A stretch of DNA of 64,000 bases from NCBI GenBank assembly GCA_905182995.1, contig CAJJDP010000064.1, positions 6,627-70,626 on the forward strand, read 5' to 3'. The notes beneath the pieces were generated by a model, which did not search any database, was not told the DNA's origin, and saw only the letters and a list, made by a program, of their open reading frames with translations. The position numbers and the translations under genes were made by a program. The DNA is from Paramecium octaurelia (lineage: Eukaryota; Ciliophora; Oligohymenophorea; Peniculida; Parameciidae). How positions within the stretch are numbered: position 1 is the stretch's first letter; the number at the start of each line of letters is the position of its first letter. Positions 36,241 through 47,518 of this stretch are shown in pieces.

Positions 36241-36339
36241 ATGAAATCATTATCTGTTCCTAAACACAATAATTACAAACCTTTAAATAATAGCTTTAGT
36301 ACTCCTGATAAGAAACCTAATAAAGTATGCGTATGAGTT
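36241..36339 (+). CDS. Coiled-coil gene, 5' fragment cut by gap
   Basis: The first 99 bases of the gene described at 37571-38505, ending at the N run. It is the same sequence as the complete copy and should not be counted as a separate gene. Confidence 0.7.
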
Positions 36340-36508
36340 NNNNNNNNNNNNNNNNNNNNNNNNNNNNNNNNNNNNNNNNNNNNNNNNNNNNNNNNNNNNN
36401 NNNNNNNNNNNNNNNNNNNNNNNNNNNNNNNNNNNNNNNNNNNNNNNNNNNNNNNNNNNNNNNNNNNNNNNNNNNNNNNNNNNNNNNNNNNNNNNNNNNN
36501 NNNNNNNN
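36340..36508. other. Assembly gap (169 Ns)
   Basis: A run of undetermined bases. Because the DNA on both sides is the same, the gap may be of zero or negative real length. Confidence 0.95.
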
Positions 36509-37669
36509 GTTTTAAGAGGTTAGCACAGAAATCAATGATTCAGCATGTTGGATTGTTAATTAATCTAATTAATATCAACTATTAGTACTTGGATTAGTAT
36601 TTAGCATTTTCATTACGACTGAATTCAACAAATTGGCAGCTTATTCCTACACTATAATTTAGCAAGAAATAAGTACTTTTGTCTTGCTTTTCTGCTAATT
36701 AAGCAATAAATTAAAAATTCTAATAGTTTTCCTACAACGAATTGACTAAAGATTTCTCTGCTTGATTTCTGATTTAATTATCGGTATTTGTATATGCTGC
36801 TACTAATTGTTCATAGATTAAAGATGCCATCCCCAAATTATTATTTAAATTATTTAAAAAAATACACGAAAATTTATCAACTTCATTACTCACAAATTAA
36901 AATATGTTAATTTTGATTTCACTTCATATAATATTTTTATATACCTCACATTTTCAAGATTTCTTCCATCTTCGGGAATTTCCCATCTCTCATGTATTCC
37001 TTTAATGTAAGATCCATTTTGTCTTCACATTTCCTTCTGCACATTGATCGTTTGAGAATTAACAATCCCTTATAATTTGAAGCATTCTCAATATCGCAAA
37101 TCTCAATGCATTCATTGAACTTTAACACTTCAGGGTGAAAATATTTCTTTAAGAACTGCTATCCCCGATATTCACATAAATGGTATTCATTTCCATCAAA
37201 CTTTTCTAATTCATCCCTCTCAGCCTCGCTTAATTCATAAGGAGGAGCCCTGCTTTTAAAATACCTATAAATTAATTCATCCTATAGTGATCTGTTTTAT
37301 TTTTATTACAATTCTAAAGTATATGCACCTTGGAATTTTTGAACACAACTAGATGCAATTAATCCAATAACATCTTTTGGAAAAGGACTTAAGTAGTATT
37401 GCTTCTCAGGTTTTTTAATGCTCATTAATATTACTTTTGTTAATTATTCTTTTTCTCTAAATTTATTGATTAATAACAAGAATATATAAAAGGATAGTTC
37501 ATAGTTATCAAGAATATTAGAAGGAAAAGCTAATAAAAATTATTATAAAAAATAAAAAATTACTTAGAAAATGAAATCATTATCTGTTCCTAAACACAAT
37601 AATTACAAACCTTTAAATAATAGCTTTAGTACTCCTGATAAGAAACCTAATAAAGTATGCGTATGAGTT
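36509..37669. repeat. Direct repeat copy 2 (1161 bp)
   Basis: The second copy of the repeat at 35179-36339. Its left end holds the duplicate N-terminal exon of the importin gene (start at 36830 on the minus strand), truncated by the gap; its right end runs into the complete coiled-coil gene. Confidence 0.9.
36946..37425 (-). CDS. Small conserved Cys-containing protein, copy 2
   Basis: Same sequence as 35616-36095; see that entry for the description. Here the gene lies 145 nt from the divergent coiled-coil gene at 37571, and the two probably share a promoter region. Confidence 0.65.
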
Positions 37670-38505
37670 ATATAAGAGTAGATTAAATACTTAATCAACT
37701 TTGAAGTTTAGCGGAGAAATGATGTCCGTTTAAAGTTATTTATACGAACAAGCTCATTTAAAGGAGGAGACTTCAAAAAAAGAGTTCATAAGATAAATCA
37801 GGAGTGTAATCGACAATCTTGAAAAGAGTAAGAGTTTTAAGTAGTTAAACTAATAACTCTCTAATTTGATAGTCGGATTAAGGACATGCATACATTAATA
37901 GGATGCATCAAATTAGATAATTTAATTAATCCAAATGATCAGAGACATTGTCAATAATCATTAAAACAACAAGTAGATTCATTATACTAAGGATAAAGCA
38001 ATATTGCTCCAAAAAATTCATGAATTAGAATTACAAGCAAAAGAAAATTAATTTTAATAAGGTATCTAATAGTCTATTTCGTTTAGAATTATAAATACAA
38101 AATATGAAAGCTTAAGAGAGAATAAAAAATTATGAAATTCAATTAGAATAAATTAAAGAGGTAAAAGAATAAAAGCATCAAATTTAACCATAAAAGTAAT
38201 AAATGAATAATTATGAAAAAATGCAATTGAAGAACCAGATTTAATTGATGCAATAGAAAATTGAGACACTCTCAGATAAAGAGAAGAAATTAATTTAATT
38301 AGTAAAAGCTGTAAAATAGAGAGGCATTGATATTGAACACATATACAGAAATATTAATTAGGTTTCGAGTAGAAACAGTCTAATTATAAATCAAGAGAAT
38401 GAAGAACAGTTTGTAGATAGTTCATATTCTGATTTCGCAGACATCTCTCAATTTGATATTGGCTAGAGTAGTATTAAAAGAAACCAAAAATTTTTATTAG
38501 ATTGA
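37571..38505 (+). CDS. Coiled-coil protein, unknown function
   Basis: A 295-residue protein with two introns (37655-37676 and 38062-38086); the first skips an in-frame TGA and the second restores the frame. After a basic N-terminus with Ser and Pro (SLSVPKHNNY style) comes a long heptad-rich coiled coil with many Gln, Lys and Glu, then an acidic Ser-rich tail, FVDSSYSDFADISQFDIGQS. No enzyme motif. Such proteins in ciliates are often basal-body or cortex components, which would fit the SF-assemblin gene only 55 nt downstream, but that is only context. Confidence 0.7.
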
Positions 38506-38560
38506 CATTTTTATATCTATATATATAAAGTATTTACATCATAAATAAAATTTATTAACA

Positions 38561-39432
38561 ATGTATAATTCCAAATCTTTATGTAATATTAACTACTATC
38601 CTTACTAGACCAATAAGTATCTCCAAGTAGTGGAAGAATATAAAAGATATCAGAAAAGTTATCAACCATATAAATTGGAGTAGAGAATGAGAGATTCTAA
38701 AAACTTGAATAAGCTGAACAAAGAATCCAATAAGCTGAAGATGCATTTAACGAATTTTAAGAATAAATCTTTACTAAACTAAATGGACTTAGAGATTAGG
38801 TATTATATTATCATAAGTATCAGTTAGGAAAATTGTAGAAATAAGTTGAAGAAGATAAATTAGCAAAAGAACAAGCCAATGAAACTAAAAATAGAGAGGT
38901 GTCAGCATTAGAAAAGAAATTTGAAAATGCAATTGAAACTGAGACTCAGGCTAGAAAAGAAGGGGAATCTAAAGTGCTACGTTTGTTGGAGGATAAAACA
39001 GCATTATTAAGAACTGAAGTTTAGAAAGAAACAGCAAGCAGAGTTGATGCTATAGAGGGAATCCATTAAGGTTTGTAAAATGATTTACCAAAAATTCAAG
39101 AGGCTATCCGAAATGAAGCTACTGAAAGAGACGAATCTGATTAAAATGTATACATTTAGCCATTTATTATTAGGTTATGAAATCAATCACTGATGAACTT
39201 GTCAAATTAAGTAATTTAATTAATGTGGAAAAGAGAAATAGAGATGAAAGTGAATAGTCAATCTTTGAAATGTTAAAGGATATTGTTAATAGAGTGAAAG
39301 TGGAATTGGATCAAGAAAAGAAGACAAGGTAATCTATATTTCTAAACTTTGATTAGGGAATAATCGGAAGAGCATCTTTTAAGTCTATTAGAAGATACAT
39401 GTAACAAATTAAGTATTGCAGCAAATCTATGA
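38561..39432 (+). CDS. SF-assemblin (striated fibre protein)
   Basis: A 257-residue coiled-coil protein after four introns (38627-38646, 38800-38823, 39148-39173, 39329-39356). The first intron, 20 nt, joins the head to KISEKLSTIQ, then IGVENERFQKLEQAEQRIQQ, the hallmark start of the SF-assemblin rod. The rod continues with RTEVQKETASRVDAIEGIHQ and ends REQSEEHLLSLLEDTCNKL, also typical. SF-assemblins build the striated rootlet fibres of basal bodies; Paramecium has many of them in its kinetodesmal fibres. The intron at 38800-38823 is 24 nt with no internal TGA, so reading through it would only add eight residues; heptad continuity favours splicing. Confidence 0.88.
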
Positions 39433-39536
39433 TCGATTATATAAATATTTTATAATTAAAATTATTCATCAATGTCAAAAGAAGTAGTAATAATTTATTT
39501 ATACTATGATAGAGGTCTATTTCAGCTCATGACCCT

Positions 39537-41023
39537 ATGATCAAGAATGCAAAATTCTAGACTTAAAGAAAGTATTCAATATTCTAATCTAGTTATGTAA
39601 ATGTTTCCAAATTTTGGCCAGAAAACGATTATCATGATAAAGAAACTCTATATTTTCAATTAAAGACTTTGAAAGAAGAAATCAACTTCATGAGAACAGA
39701 GAATATCAAGTTAAAAACTCGCATTTTATAATAAGATGTATTGTAAATTTTAATTTGTTAGAAAGAACTCTAGAATATTAATAAGTATTTTGAAGATCAA
39801 TAATTCAAACAGAATCCTTTGTCTAAAAATCATGAGTATATCATCTAATAGATCAAAAAATAAAATAAAGATTTATAGCAGCAATTATCAGAGAAATTGT
39901 ATATCATCGAATAAATGAAAAAAAATATAAAGGTTACAAAGATATAAGAAATCTAGATTCAAAATTAACTATATAAGGAAGAAATTAACAAATTGAAAAA
40001 GATGTTATTGGATTAAGAAAACAACAATAAAGAGTATATTCATATATTATTTCCAAGATTCTTAAATCAATAGACAATGATAAAGGAGAATTTCTTAAAA
40101 ACCTAATAGGGATTTATCAAATAACAAAATGAAATTAATGATTTGAAATAATAATAATAAAATGATTAGTAGAAAATCAATTAATTATAAGTATTTTGTT
40201 TAGATTTATTAGAATGAAGTTACAAAATTAAATCAGATTAAACTCAATTTAGAGGATAAAATAAAAAGAATGACTACAGAATAAAATAAAAAGAGTTCTA
40301 CAAACTCCTTTAGAAGTAATAAACTTTAAGCAACAACTGAAATATCTTGCACTCAACTTAAATCTAAAACTCAAGATGAACTTTAATATAAACTAATAAT
40401 TAGAGGTATCACGCATGAATAATTCACATAAATGATCTAAGAATTAAAATAGCAGGCAATTGATTTAAAAAAACAAATTGAAAAGGAAGACATTGAATAT
40501 ATATTAAGTTAAGAGCCTTTTAGTTTAGGTTAAGACAGAATATAGGAAGTGATTAAATCATTATCATAATCTGGTAATAGGTTAGCAGATAATTTATTGA
40601 ATTAAATTGGAAAATATAAGACATTTGTTGATTTTCCTGATTTTAAAATTTAGGAAGCTGAGAAAATCATTAGATAAACTTTGAAATAGCCAGAAATAAC
40701 CTAGTATTTATAAACTAAACAGATTTAACTCTGGAATAAAGAAGATGTTGCTTAGATGATAAAATGTTTAAAGATCAATTGGAGTGAACCTGTCTTATTG
40801 TTCTATATCTTGAATGTATAAAAGTTTATCGATTTTATAGTTATTTGAAAAATCTGGCTAAGTACTCGAATTTAAAAATGAGACCATTATTGACCCTTTT
40901 CCATAATTGATACAGAAAGAGTCTTCAAGAATAATAGAAGAAAGTGAAGAAGACTTATTTGAATAGCTATCTGATAAATCTGAAACTGTTATAATTTAAG
41001 ATACTGATCAATATATCACATGA
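39537..41023 (+). CDS. Coiled-coil protein, unknown function
   Basis: A 479-residue protein with two introns (40191-40212 and 40816-40840); the second is needed to escape a TGA and joins YILN to LFEKSGQVLEF. Residues about 40-250 are a long Gln/Lys/Glu-rich coiled coil. The C-terminal half is helical but less repetitive (DFKIQEAEKIIRQTLKQPEI) and the tail is acidic (EESEEDLFEQLSDKSE). No known domain. It is on the same strand and 105 nt after the SF-assemblin gene, so a cytoskeletal role is possible. The start ATG is the first one in frame. Confidence 0.7.
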
Positions 41024-41056
41024 AAATGAATATTATTTACTTTTATAAACAAGTAA

Positions 41057-41305
41057 TCAGATTTCAGAATAGGAGTTTTCAAATGAGTACATTTTTAGAA
41101 CTCTTTGAAATCTCTATCTGTTATTCTCGAGTTTTGTTAACCTTTCAATCTTTCTATAGTCTTTCTATCTAAGCTTTAGAATTATTTATAAATAAATTAT
41201 TTTATTACTTATTTTAATACCTCTATCAATTTTCAGTATTCATGATGCTTTAGTAAAGATGTCTTCCTTTTTATTATCTTTATTCTTTAAGGTTGTTGTT
41301 CTCAT
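41057..41305 (-). pseudogene. Possible small gene or relic with one in-frame TGA
   Basis: On the minus strand the frame from ATG 41305 codes MRTTTLKNKDNKKEDIFTKA, meets a TGA, and continues in the same frame for 60 more codons (DYRKIERLTKLENNRQRFQR) to a second TGA. The second part is highly charged and looks coding. No intron with normal ends covers the first TGA. It may be a decayed gene; the antisense plus-strand frame is hydrophobic and looks like a shadow. Evidence is weak. Confidence 0.3.
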
Positions 41306-41480
41306 TCTCTAATTTTATTGTACTTATAATAGTTAATATAAATATATATATATAATTCTATTAGAGGAGTTATGATTAAGAGTTTACAAGAGAGACTGGA
41401 TACATTAGATTTATGAGTAGGGGTAGTATTTATGCATCTATGAATAACAATAAGATAATAATTATTATTATTTATTAAAT

Positions 41481-43148
41481 ATGAGTTCTCAGATAAATCC
41501 TCAGGTTTCAGTACCTAAGTTTCTTTGTCAAAAAGAATTTTGCAAGAATAAATCAGAAAATATGAGAACGATTTTCTCCTGTAATTTGTAAAAAGATCTT
41601 CATATTGATTCTATTATTAATTGCAAAGGTTGTATTGGAAAGAAAAAAGATCCATCCACCAATTTATGTTAAATAAATCTTGATGACTTGTATTTGCAAT
41701 TGAGAACACATAAAATACATGAGAAAGAAATATTGGATTATCTTGGACAATAAAATCAGAAATTAGAGCAAACTATTTAAAATGCTAGAAATAAGATAGA
41801 AGAATAAGCTAGGAAAATAAGAGAGATTGGTTAAACTATTAGATAAATGTGTTTGTTTCAAGAAAATTCTAAGTTAATGGAATTTATAAATAGAGAAGGA
41901 TAGGCTTCATTGGATCTATTAATAAAGATGGTATAAGAGTTAAGGGAAAGAATTTTGATTGTTGAAGACGGAGGATAAAATAGTCAACAGTAGATACAAT
42001 ATAATCAAGATAAACTCAATGTTATTTATGAAAATGGAACTATTAGAATTGATGAGTTTCTAAAAAATAAGCTACAGTAAATGGCATAGATGAATAGTCT
42101 TTTTGAAAAATAGGTTTCATTAATAAATAACGATAATTTTAATTTTAATCTAGAAAGAAACTAAGATGTTACATCAAATTACTAAAAGATTGAAGGGAAT
42201 TTATCTGTTAAAAAGATTTACAATTTGAGATTTAATCGATCTAATAATTTGTTTGCAATTGGAACTAGCAATTTTGATGATTAAAAGGCTAATTGTATGG
42301 AAATTTGGAAAATTGAAAATAATAAAATTGAGTTAGTTTAAAGGTTGAAGCAATATCCAGATGTTACTGCCTTTTGTTTTAGCAAAAAGGATGATTCCCT
42401 AATTACAGGAGGTTTGGATTACAAAATTATTCTTTGGTAGTAAATTTCTAATGGGGAAAATCCATATCAAGATTTGGGAAAAATGCCAAATATATTAACA
42501 AAGGGATAAATTAATTGTATTGAAATAAACTAAAATTCAAAAGTTTTAGCAATTGGAAGTGAAGACCTAATTATTTTGGGTTAAAATAATAATAATTGGG
42601 AATTAATTAGTTAATCTAAATAAAACGTTAAGAACATAGCTTTTTCCAATTGTAATAAAATAATTGTAGTTTAATGTATCAAAAATAAGGAAGAGAAAAT
42701 TGAATTATATTATATTAAAGAGTAGGACAATTAAAAAATTGTAATAATACCTTACATAGATTTAAATTAGACACAATAAAATTAAACTATATCAAGTACA
42801 AGATTCGTGTTTTCAAATTTACTAAATTAAGTCAAGGTATATAAATTGAACAACAATGAATTATCGAGTGTAGATAATGAAACAATCGAATAATTGAACT
42901 TAATTTAAAAAAATGGCATTGGATTTTGTTCAAACTTCAATAGTACCAGTCTTTTAGCCTATTCATAAAATATTAACGATAAGGCAGTTACTTAGATACT
43001 CAAAATCAACGAAAACAATTAAGTAACCTTGCTTTAATCAATTTAATAAAAGGGATAAAAATTATTTTTCTCAAATGGTGGCAAGATACTTGTTATTTGG
43101 GATGGGAATAATTTGGTTGTCTTCAAGAATCAATCTAATGCAAGATGA
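41481..43148 (+). CDS. Coiled-coil WD40-repeat protein (second member)
   Basis: An intronless 555-residue protein with the same architecture as 30577-32151: a Cys-containing N-terminus (KFLCQKEFCKN ... NCKGCIGKKK, possibly zinc-binding), a coiled coil (about 95-230), then WD40-like repeats: NFDDQKANCMEIWKIENNK, FCFSKKDDSLITGGLDYKII then LWQQ, and later FFSNGGKILVIWDGNN. The N-terminal Cys pattern C-x4-C ... C-x2-C is clearer here than in the other member. Function unknown; a scaffold is likely. The final repeat ends at the C-terminus NQSNAR, so the propeller seems to close at the very end. Confidence 0.78.
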
Positions 43149-43322
43149 GAATGATATTTGCAATTTATAGAAAGTGCATATAAATATTATATATCTGATT
43201 AGAATAGAACTATTAATGGTTATTAATCTTCCTGTTAATATTTGTATAAACTAGTATCTTCTATAACTATTCTCATTTTATTTATTCATATTTATTTAAT
43301 TAAATTAATTACAGATATAAAT

Positions 43323-43576
43323 ATGGGATGCGCCCAATAGAAATTTTCAAAGAAGGAGCAAATGAATTAAGTTGCTATCTAACATTTATCAACTGGGCCA
43401 ATATCGAAAGACAAAAAAACGATATCGTATCAAATATATTATTACCACGGAAAATTATCTCTAAAATCAATTGGTATTATAGGAAATTATTTTAAGATTA
43501 AAGTACCATCTTGAAGAGAAGAAGAACTAAAGAATTAATAACTGAACAATCTTCACCGACAAAAATCGACAAGTGA
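43323..43576 (+). CDS. Small lipid-anchored-type protein (MGC start)
   Basis: A 76-residue protein with one 23-nt intron (43474-43496) that joins LKSI to DQSTILKRRRTKEL. It begins MGCAQQKFSKKEQ: Gly2 plus Cys3 followed by basic residues is the classic pattern for N-myristoylation and palmitoylation, so membrane attachment is expected. The rest is basic and Ser/Thr-rich, with an RRRTKEL stretch that could be a basophilic kinase site. No known domain. It resembles the tiny anchored proteins common in ciliates; the role is unknown. Confidence 0.6.
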
Positions 43577-44200
43577 CTATTATTATTTAAATTTATTATA
43601 TTCACATTATTTTAATAATTTCAAATAGTTGTTTTCCCTTAGATAAATCCCATAATTTCTTTTTTGAACTTTCAAACTCTCCTTGTCCACACATATTAGG
43701 TACTACCGATTTTATCACTAAAAGATATGATTTTAATACATTTAATTAGGATTCAGATTTTTCACATTTTTGTAAATATTTTCACTATAAAAACCCAGAT
43801 TCTATAAAAATATAACCTAATAACCATCTTTTTAATAGAAGCCTGAAGAATGAGTTAATAAAATAATGAATTGTAATTTAAAATTGCAATTTGATGAAAA
43901 TTATAAAACATTAATATTAAATAAATAATTTAATTTTCAGGCTATTCTTAGATTGATGATATGATTATAAATATGTGATAATAGGTTATTAAGAAGTCTA
44001 TGATTGATTCTATTAGAAGATACACTTTGATAAAGAGTAGTTCTTGGTTATAAGAACTAAGATAATGTGTTTTGAGTAAAGATAATCTCCTTTATAAATG
44101 AATGAGATGTTACCTCTGAAAATATTAAATAAAATGTTTTCAGTCTGATTGAAATCTTTATATATTAATAAAAAAGTTCTTATTTTAATAGAAAAATTAG
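43577..44200. other. Intergenic spacer
   Basis: AT-rich, with scattered short open stretches on the plus strand (for example SMIDSIRRYTLIKSSSWLQE near 44000) that could be relics. No feature can be supported. It should contain the promoter of the RING gene. Confidence 0.4.
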
Positions 44201-45259
44201 ATGAGTGTTTAAATACCTTATAATTAGAATTCTTGCTTCAAGGATAGGCATATCACTCCCAACAATCTATTTAATCAGATTGAGACAGACTTAAGATTAA
44301 TTACAGAAAAATGTACAAAATAAATATAAAAAACAAATTTAGTGCATGAAAAAATTATGTATAATTAAGTATTAGATCACATAAATCAAATGATATAGAA
44401 TAATTCTGAGAAGCATATTTTATTTAAATAGAACCATTTCTAGATTAATGATAATTACAAATAATAATAGACAAATAGCAAACTGGATGTTTAAATGAGT
44501 TATTTTGTCACTTTCGTATTCCAATTTGAGACTAAAGAGGAAGAATTTACACATTAACTCAGTTTCAAATAGCTCTACTTATTTCTATTAAAGGAATACT
44601 CTGTTATTATAAAATCAATGTTTGTTATTTTGGACTAACAGGAAAATATAATAAATCCTGATGATTGGGATTAACCTTTTTTATGCGGAAATAAGGCTCA
44701 GTCTCTATTCATCATATAATCTCTTTCATAATATTTAATGCCATAAAAATCATAAATAGCACCAAGAGAATCACAAACAAGTGCTTAATCACAAAAAACT
44801 TCAGAAGTCTTTTCACTTTTTAAATCTTGTAATCCTATTTTTTAGGATGTGAAAAAGGAATCTAGATTATATCAAAGTCATTCAACAATTCAAAAATACA
44901 ATAGTTTGATGAATAGTATAGCTTATCGATGCAAATATTGCAATTAAGAGATTTAAAATCAATAAATTATGTTGAAATGTTACCATAATTATCATGAGGA
45001 CTGTCTTACTTCAATGTTAAAATCATAAATTTAATCAGGTTAACCCATACTAAATTGTTTATGCAATTACAAAATACACATAAATGAGTTGGATTTATTG
45101 ACAAATTATTTGAAAGAGAATTTATTTAATAATTAGATTGATACAATTTATTAGAGATAATAAGGATAATTTATTAAGTGTAAAAATTGTAAATTCTTTT
45201 ACATGAAAACATAAAATAAATCGCAAATACGATCAGCTTGCATAATGTGTTCAACTTGA
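44201..45259 (+). CDS. RING-finger protein, probable E3 ligase
   Basis: An intronless 352-residue protein. The start at 44201 (MSVQIPYNQNSCFKDR) is the first ATG in the open frame; a later ATG at 44495 is in the same frame. Residues about 100-155, SYFVTFVFQFETKEEEFTHQ and onward to NPDDWDQ, look like a PB1-type beta-grasp domain. Residues about 245-300 carry a RING: YRCKYCNQEI, CYHNYHEDCL, then NCLCNYKI, giving C-x2-C...C-x-H-x3-H-x2-C...C-x-C. Another Cys group, CKNCKFFYM then CIMCS, follows and recalls the start of an IBR domain, but the protein ends there. Ubiquitin ligase activity is probable. The truncated IBR suggests either a short family member or a lost 3' end. Confidence 0.72.
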
Positions 45260-45659
45260 TTTTGATAATATATAAATATGTAATTTCTATAATTAAAAGA
45301 AAATAATGTTTATAATAATTATAAAAAATAACAACTATTAATTTGATTTTTTGTTTATAAATATTGTTGGTATTATTATTAAAATAAATCAATAAACTAT
45401 GTGAACCAGTATGTATTTGGAAGATATTTTGCAAAAGATAACTATTTCAAAAATAAGGAATATAAGAATTCATCATTAGCTCATATATTTTTATAATTAT
45501 AAATTTCATTCAATAATACTTAAGTGCAATATCAAGTTTGCAAGTTGATTCAAGAATTTGTTGTTGAAAATAAACGGAGAACTACTGGTTATTAAAGATC
45601 ACAAATTTAAAAGAATAATTTTGAATAGATTAGAACAAATTAGAATTCATCAATTTTTC
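45260..45659. other. Intergenic spacer, possible RING gene remnant
   Basis: No intact gene. It lies between the ends of the RING gene and the convergent kinase gene. Some plus-strand stretches look coding but are in differing frames and may be a decayed continuation of the RING/IBR protein. Confidence 0.35.
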
Positions 45660-47399
45660 TCAAAACAATTTTAATACTGTAGGAGTTGTACATTCCTTAA
45701 TTTTTAGTGTGTAATCGGGTACTCTGATTTATCTAGTTGAATTGTATTGTCGGACCATGAGCCCGACATTGCTCTCTTCAGTAGTTGGATCTTCAACATT
45801 TTCGAAAAGGTTATGGGCTATCTACTTTAATTAACTATTTGTCAAAGCCAACCTATGTAGGTCCTGTGTTTTTTTCTGTTCTTATTTTTGTGGGATATCT
45901 TAAATTCAAATAGGAAATTTACCATTAATCTCTCCTGAATTCTATTTAGACAGTTTAGCAGTAAATTAACTAAATTTAGAAGCACCTACAAGTGAGGATT
46001 TTCTTTATTCCTGTTTATTTTAAGAAATATTTGAAGAGATAGAATCTGAAGAATTGAAGTTTACAGGTGATCGCTGTTCTAGTTCTTGAGTACCAATTTT
46101 AATAGCATTTTTAAAGTCTTGATATCCAAGAAAATGGTTTTGATTCTTGTCATTTTATACTTTGTGTTCTTTAATTAATTATTTGAAATAAGGATGTCTC
46201 ATACACTATGATATATTTTTTTAATACTTCTTGTGAACTTAATCTATAAGACACTCTTTTTAAGAGCATAGATTGTATTAGATCCTGCATTTAGATAGGA
46301 GCCAATTTGAAATGATGTTCTTTAAAATTTATTTCACATAATCTATTATTCTTAAGAATAGCTTTTTGATCATTTCCAAAAAATGGTGTATTTCCAGTCT
46401 AAAATAAAATTAAATTAAGTACAATTAAAAAATATAAGATGATACCAGCACTAAACACATCACATTTATCAGTATAGAATTCTTAGCCATCGTTATAATC
46501 TAAGATTTCAGGAGCAACAAACCCAGGAGTACCACATCTTTTAAATAAAGGTTTATCATCCAAACATGTAGCCAATCCAAAATCTGCTAAAATGATTTCA
46601 TGGTTATTTTCTGTAGATTTTAACAACAGATTTTCTGGTTTCAAATCTCTATGAATTATACGATTGTCATGCATATGATTTATGGCACTGATCAAATTGA
46701 AAGCAAGCTTTTACATCGTTTCTGCTGGTAAAAAGCCTAAAAATTTATATTATATACTTTACCTATCTCTCTCACTTTTGATAATAGTTCTCCCCCTTAT
46801 ATCATATCTAGTATAAAATAGACTGAATTGGTGGTTTCATGTACTTCATATAATTTCACTATGCTCGGATGGTTTAGTCTCCTCATTAATTTTATTTCAT
46901 TTAGGAGACTCTCTACACCTTTAGATTATTATAACATATATTCTTTGCTGAATGCTTTTACTGCATACTAGGTGTTATTTTCCTTTTTGGTTGCCTAATA
47001 TACTTTGGCAAAGTTGCCCTTCCCAATTATTTTGTAAACTGAATAGGCTTCATGAAAGTTGGTCAAGATGGCAAATCTCTTGAAATGAGACTTCCAAATC
47101 TCATAATTCTCTTTGTCAGAAGTGAATATTTCTAGACTCTTTCCTTAATAAGAAAGGTGAAATCCAAGTAATTATTCATCAGAGTTAAGTTAAACGAAGT
47201 TGTCAAATGAGGCTTCAATGAATTAAACATGCATTGTCAGTAATGGTGCTCTCTTCAGATTTGCTAAAGAAACTTGAAAAATTGAGTCCTGACTCATAAC
47301 AAGAAACTTTTTTTTAATCAACCTGTCCTTAGAGCCAACAAAGAATTCATGCTCTAGTAACTCATTTTATGACTTACTATAAGAGATATATATTTACAT
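45660..47399 (-). CDS. CAMK-type Ser/Thr protein kinase
   Basis: A 547-residue kinase with four introns (46737-46762, 46399-46422, 46206-46227, 45899-45922). An N-terminal region of about 125 residues resembles a PH-like domain (FLVMSQDSIFQVSLANLKRA ... LEIFTSDKENYEIWKSHFKR). The kinase domain then shows IGKGNFAKVY, the lysine in YAVKAF, HRDLKPENLLL, ADFGLAT, GTPGFVAPE and the CAMK-like LYFLITGNTPFFG. A Ser/Asn-rich tail of about 150 residues follows. The last intron, 24 nt, contains an in-frame TGA; splicing it adds the tail through MVRQYNSTRQIRVPDYTLK. Paramecium has a huge CAMK family; a calcium link is not shown here as no EF-hands are seen. The start is the first in-frame ATG. Confidence 0.86.
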
Positions 47400-47518
47400 C
47401 AAGCAAGCCCTTGTCACATGAACGCCAGAATGTAGATGTCGTTTGACCAAAGTCAAAAATTGATTTTAGCATTATGTCAATCAATAAATTATATATGATT
47501 ATACTTTTAATTATTCAA

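Larger units (their letters stand above)
35179..36339. repeat. Direct repeat copy 1 (1161 bp), assembly artefact
   Basis: Bases 35179-36339 look identical to 36509-37669, and the copies flank a run of 169 Ns (36340-36508). They carry the 5' end of the importin gene, a small gene, and the 5' end of the coiled-coil gene. The exactness and the gap between them point to a scaffold overlap that was not merged. Confidence 0.9.

Noticed and set aside
36327-36515. Open frame through the N run
   Set aside because: Made only of undetermined bases.
45174-45434. 86-residue minus-strand open frame
   Set aside because: It overlaps the end of the RING gene and AT-rich spacer, with no coding character.
45715-45800. 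GC-richer patch with a hairpin, considered as a structured RNA
   Set aside because: It is the coding 3' end of the CAMK-type kinase once the 24-nt intron at 45899-45922 is removed.
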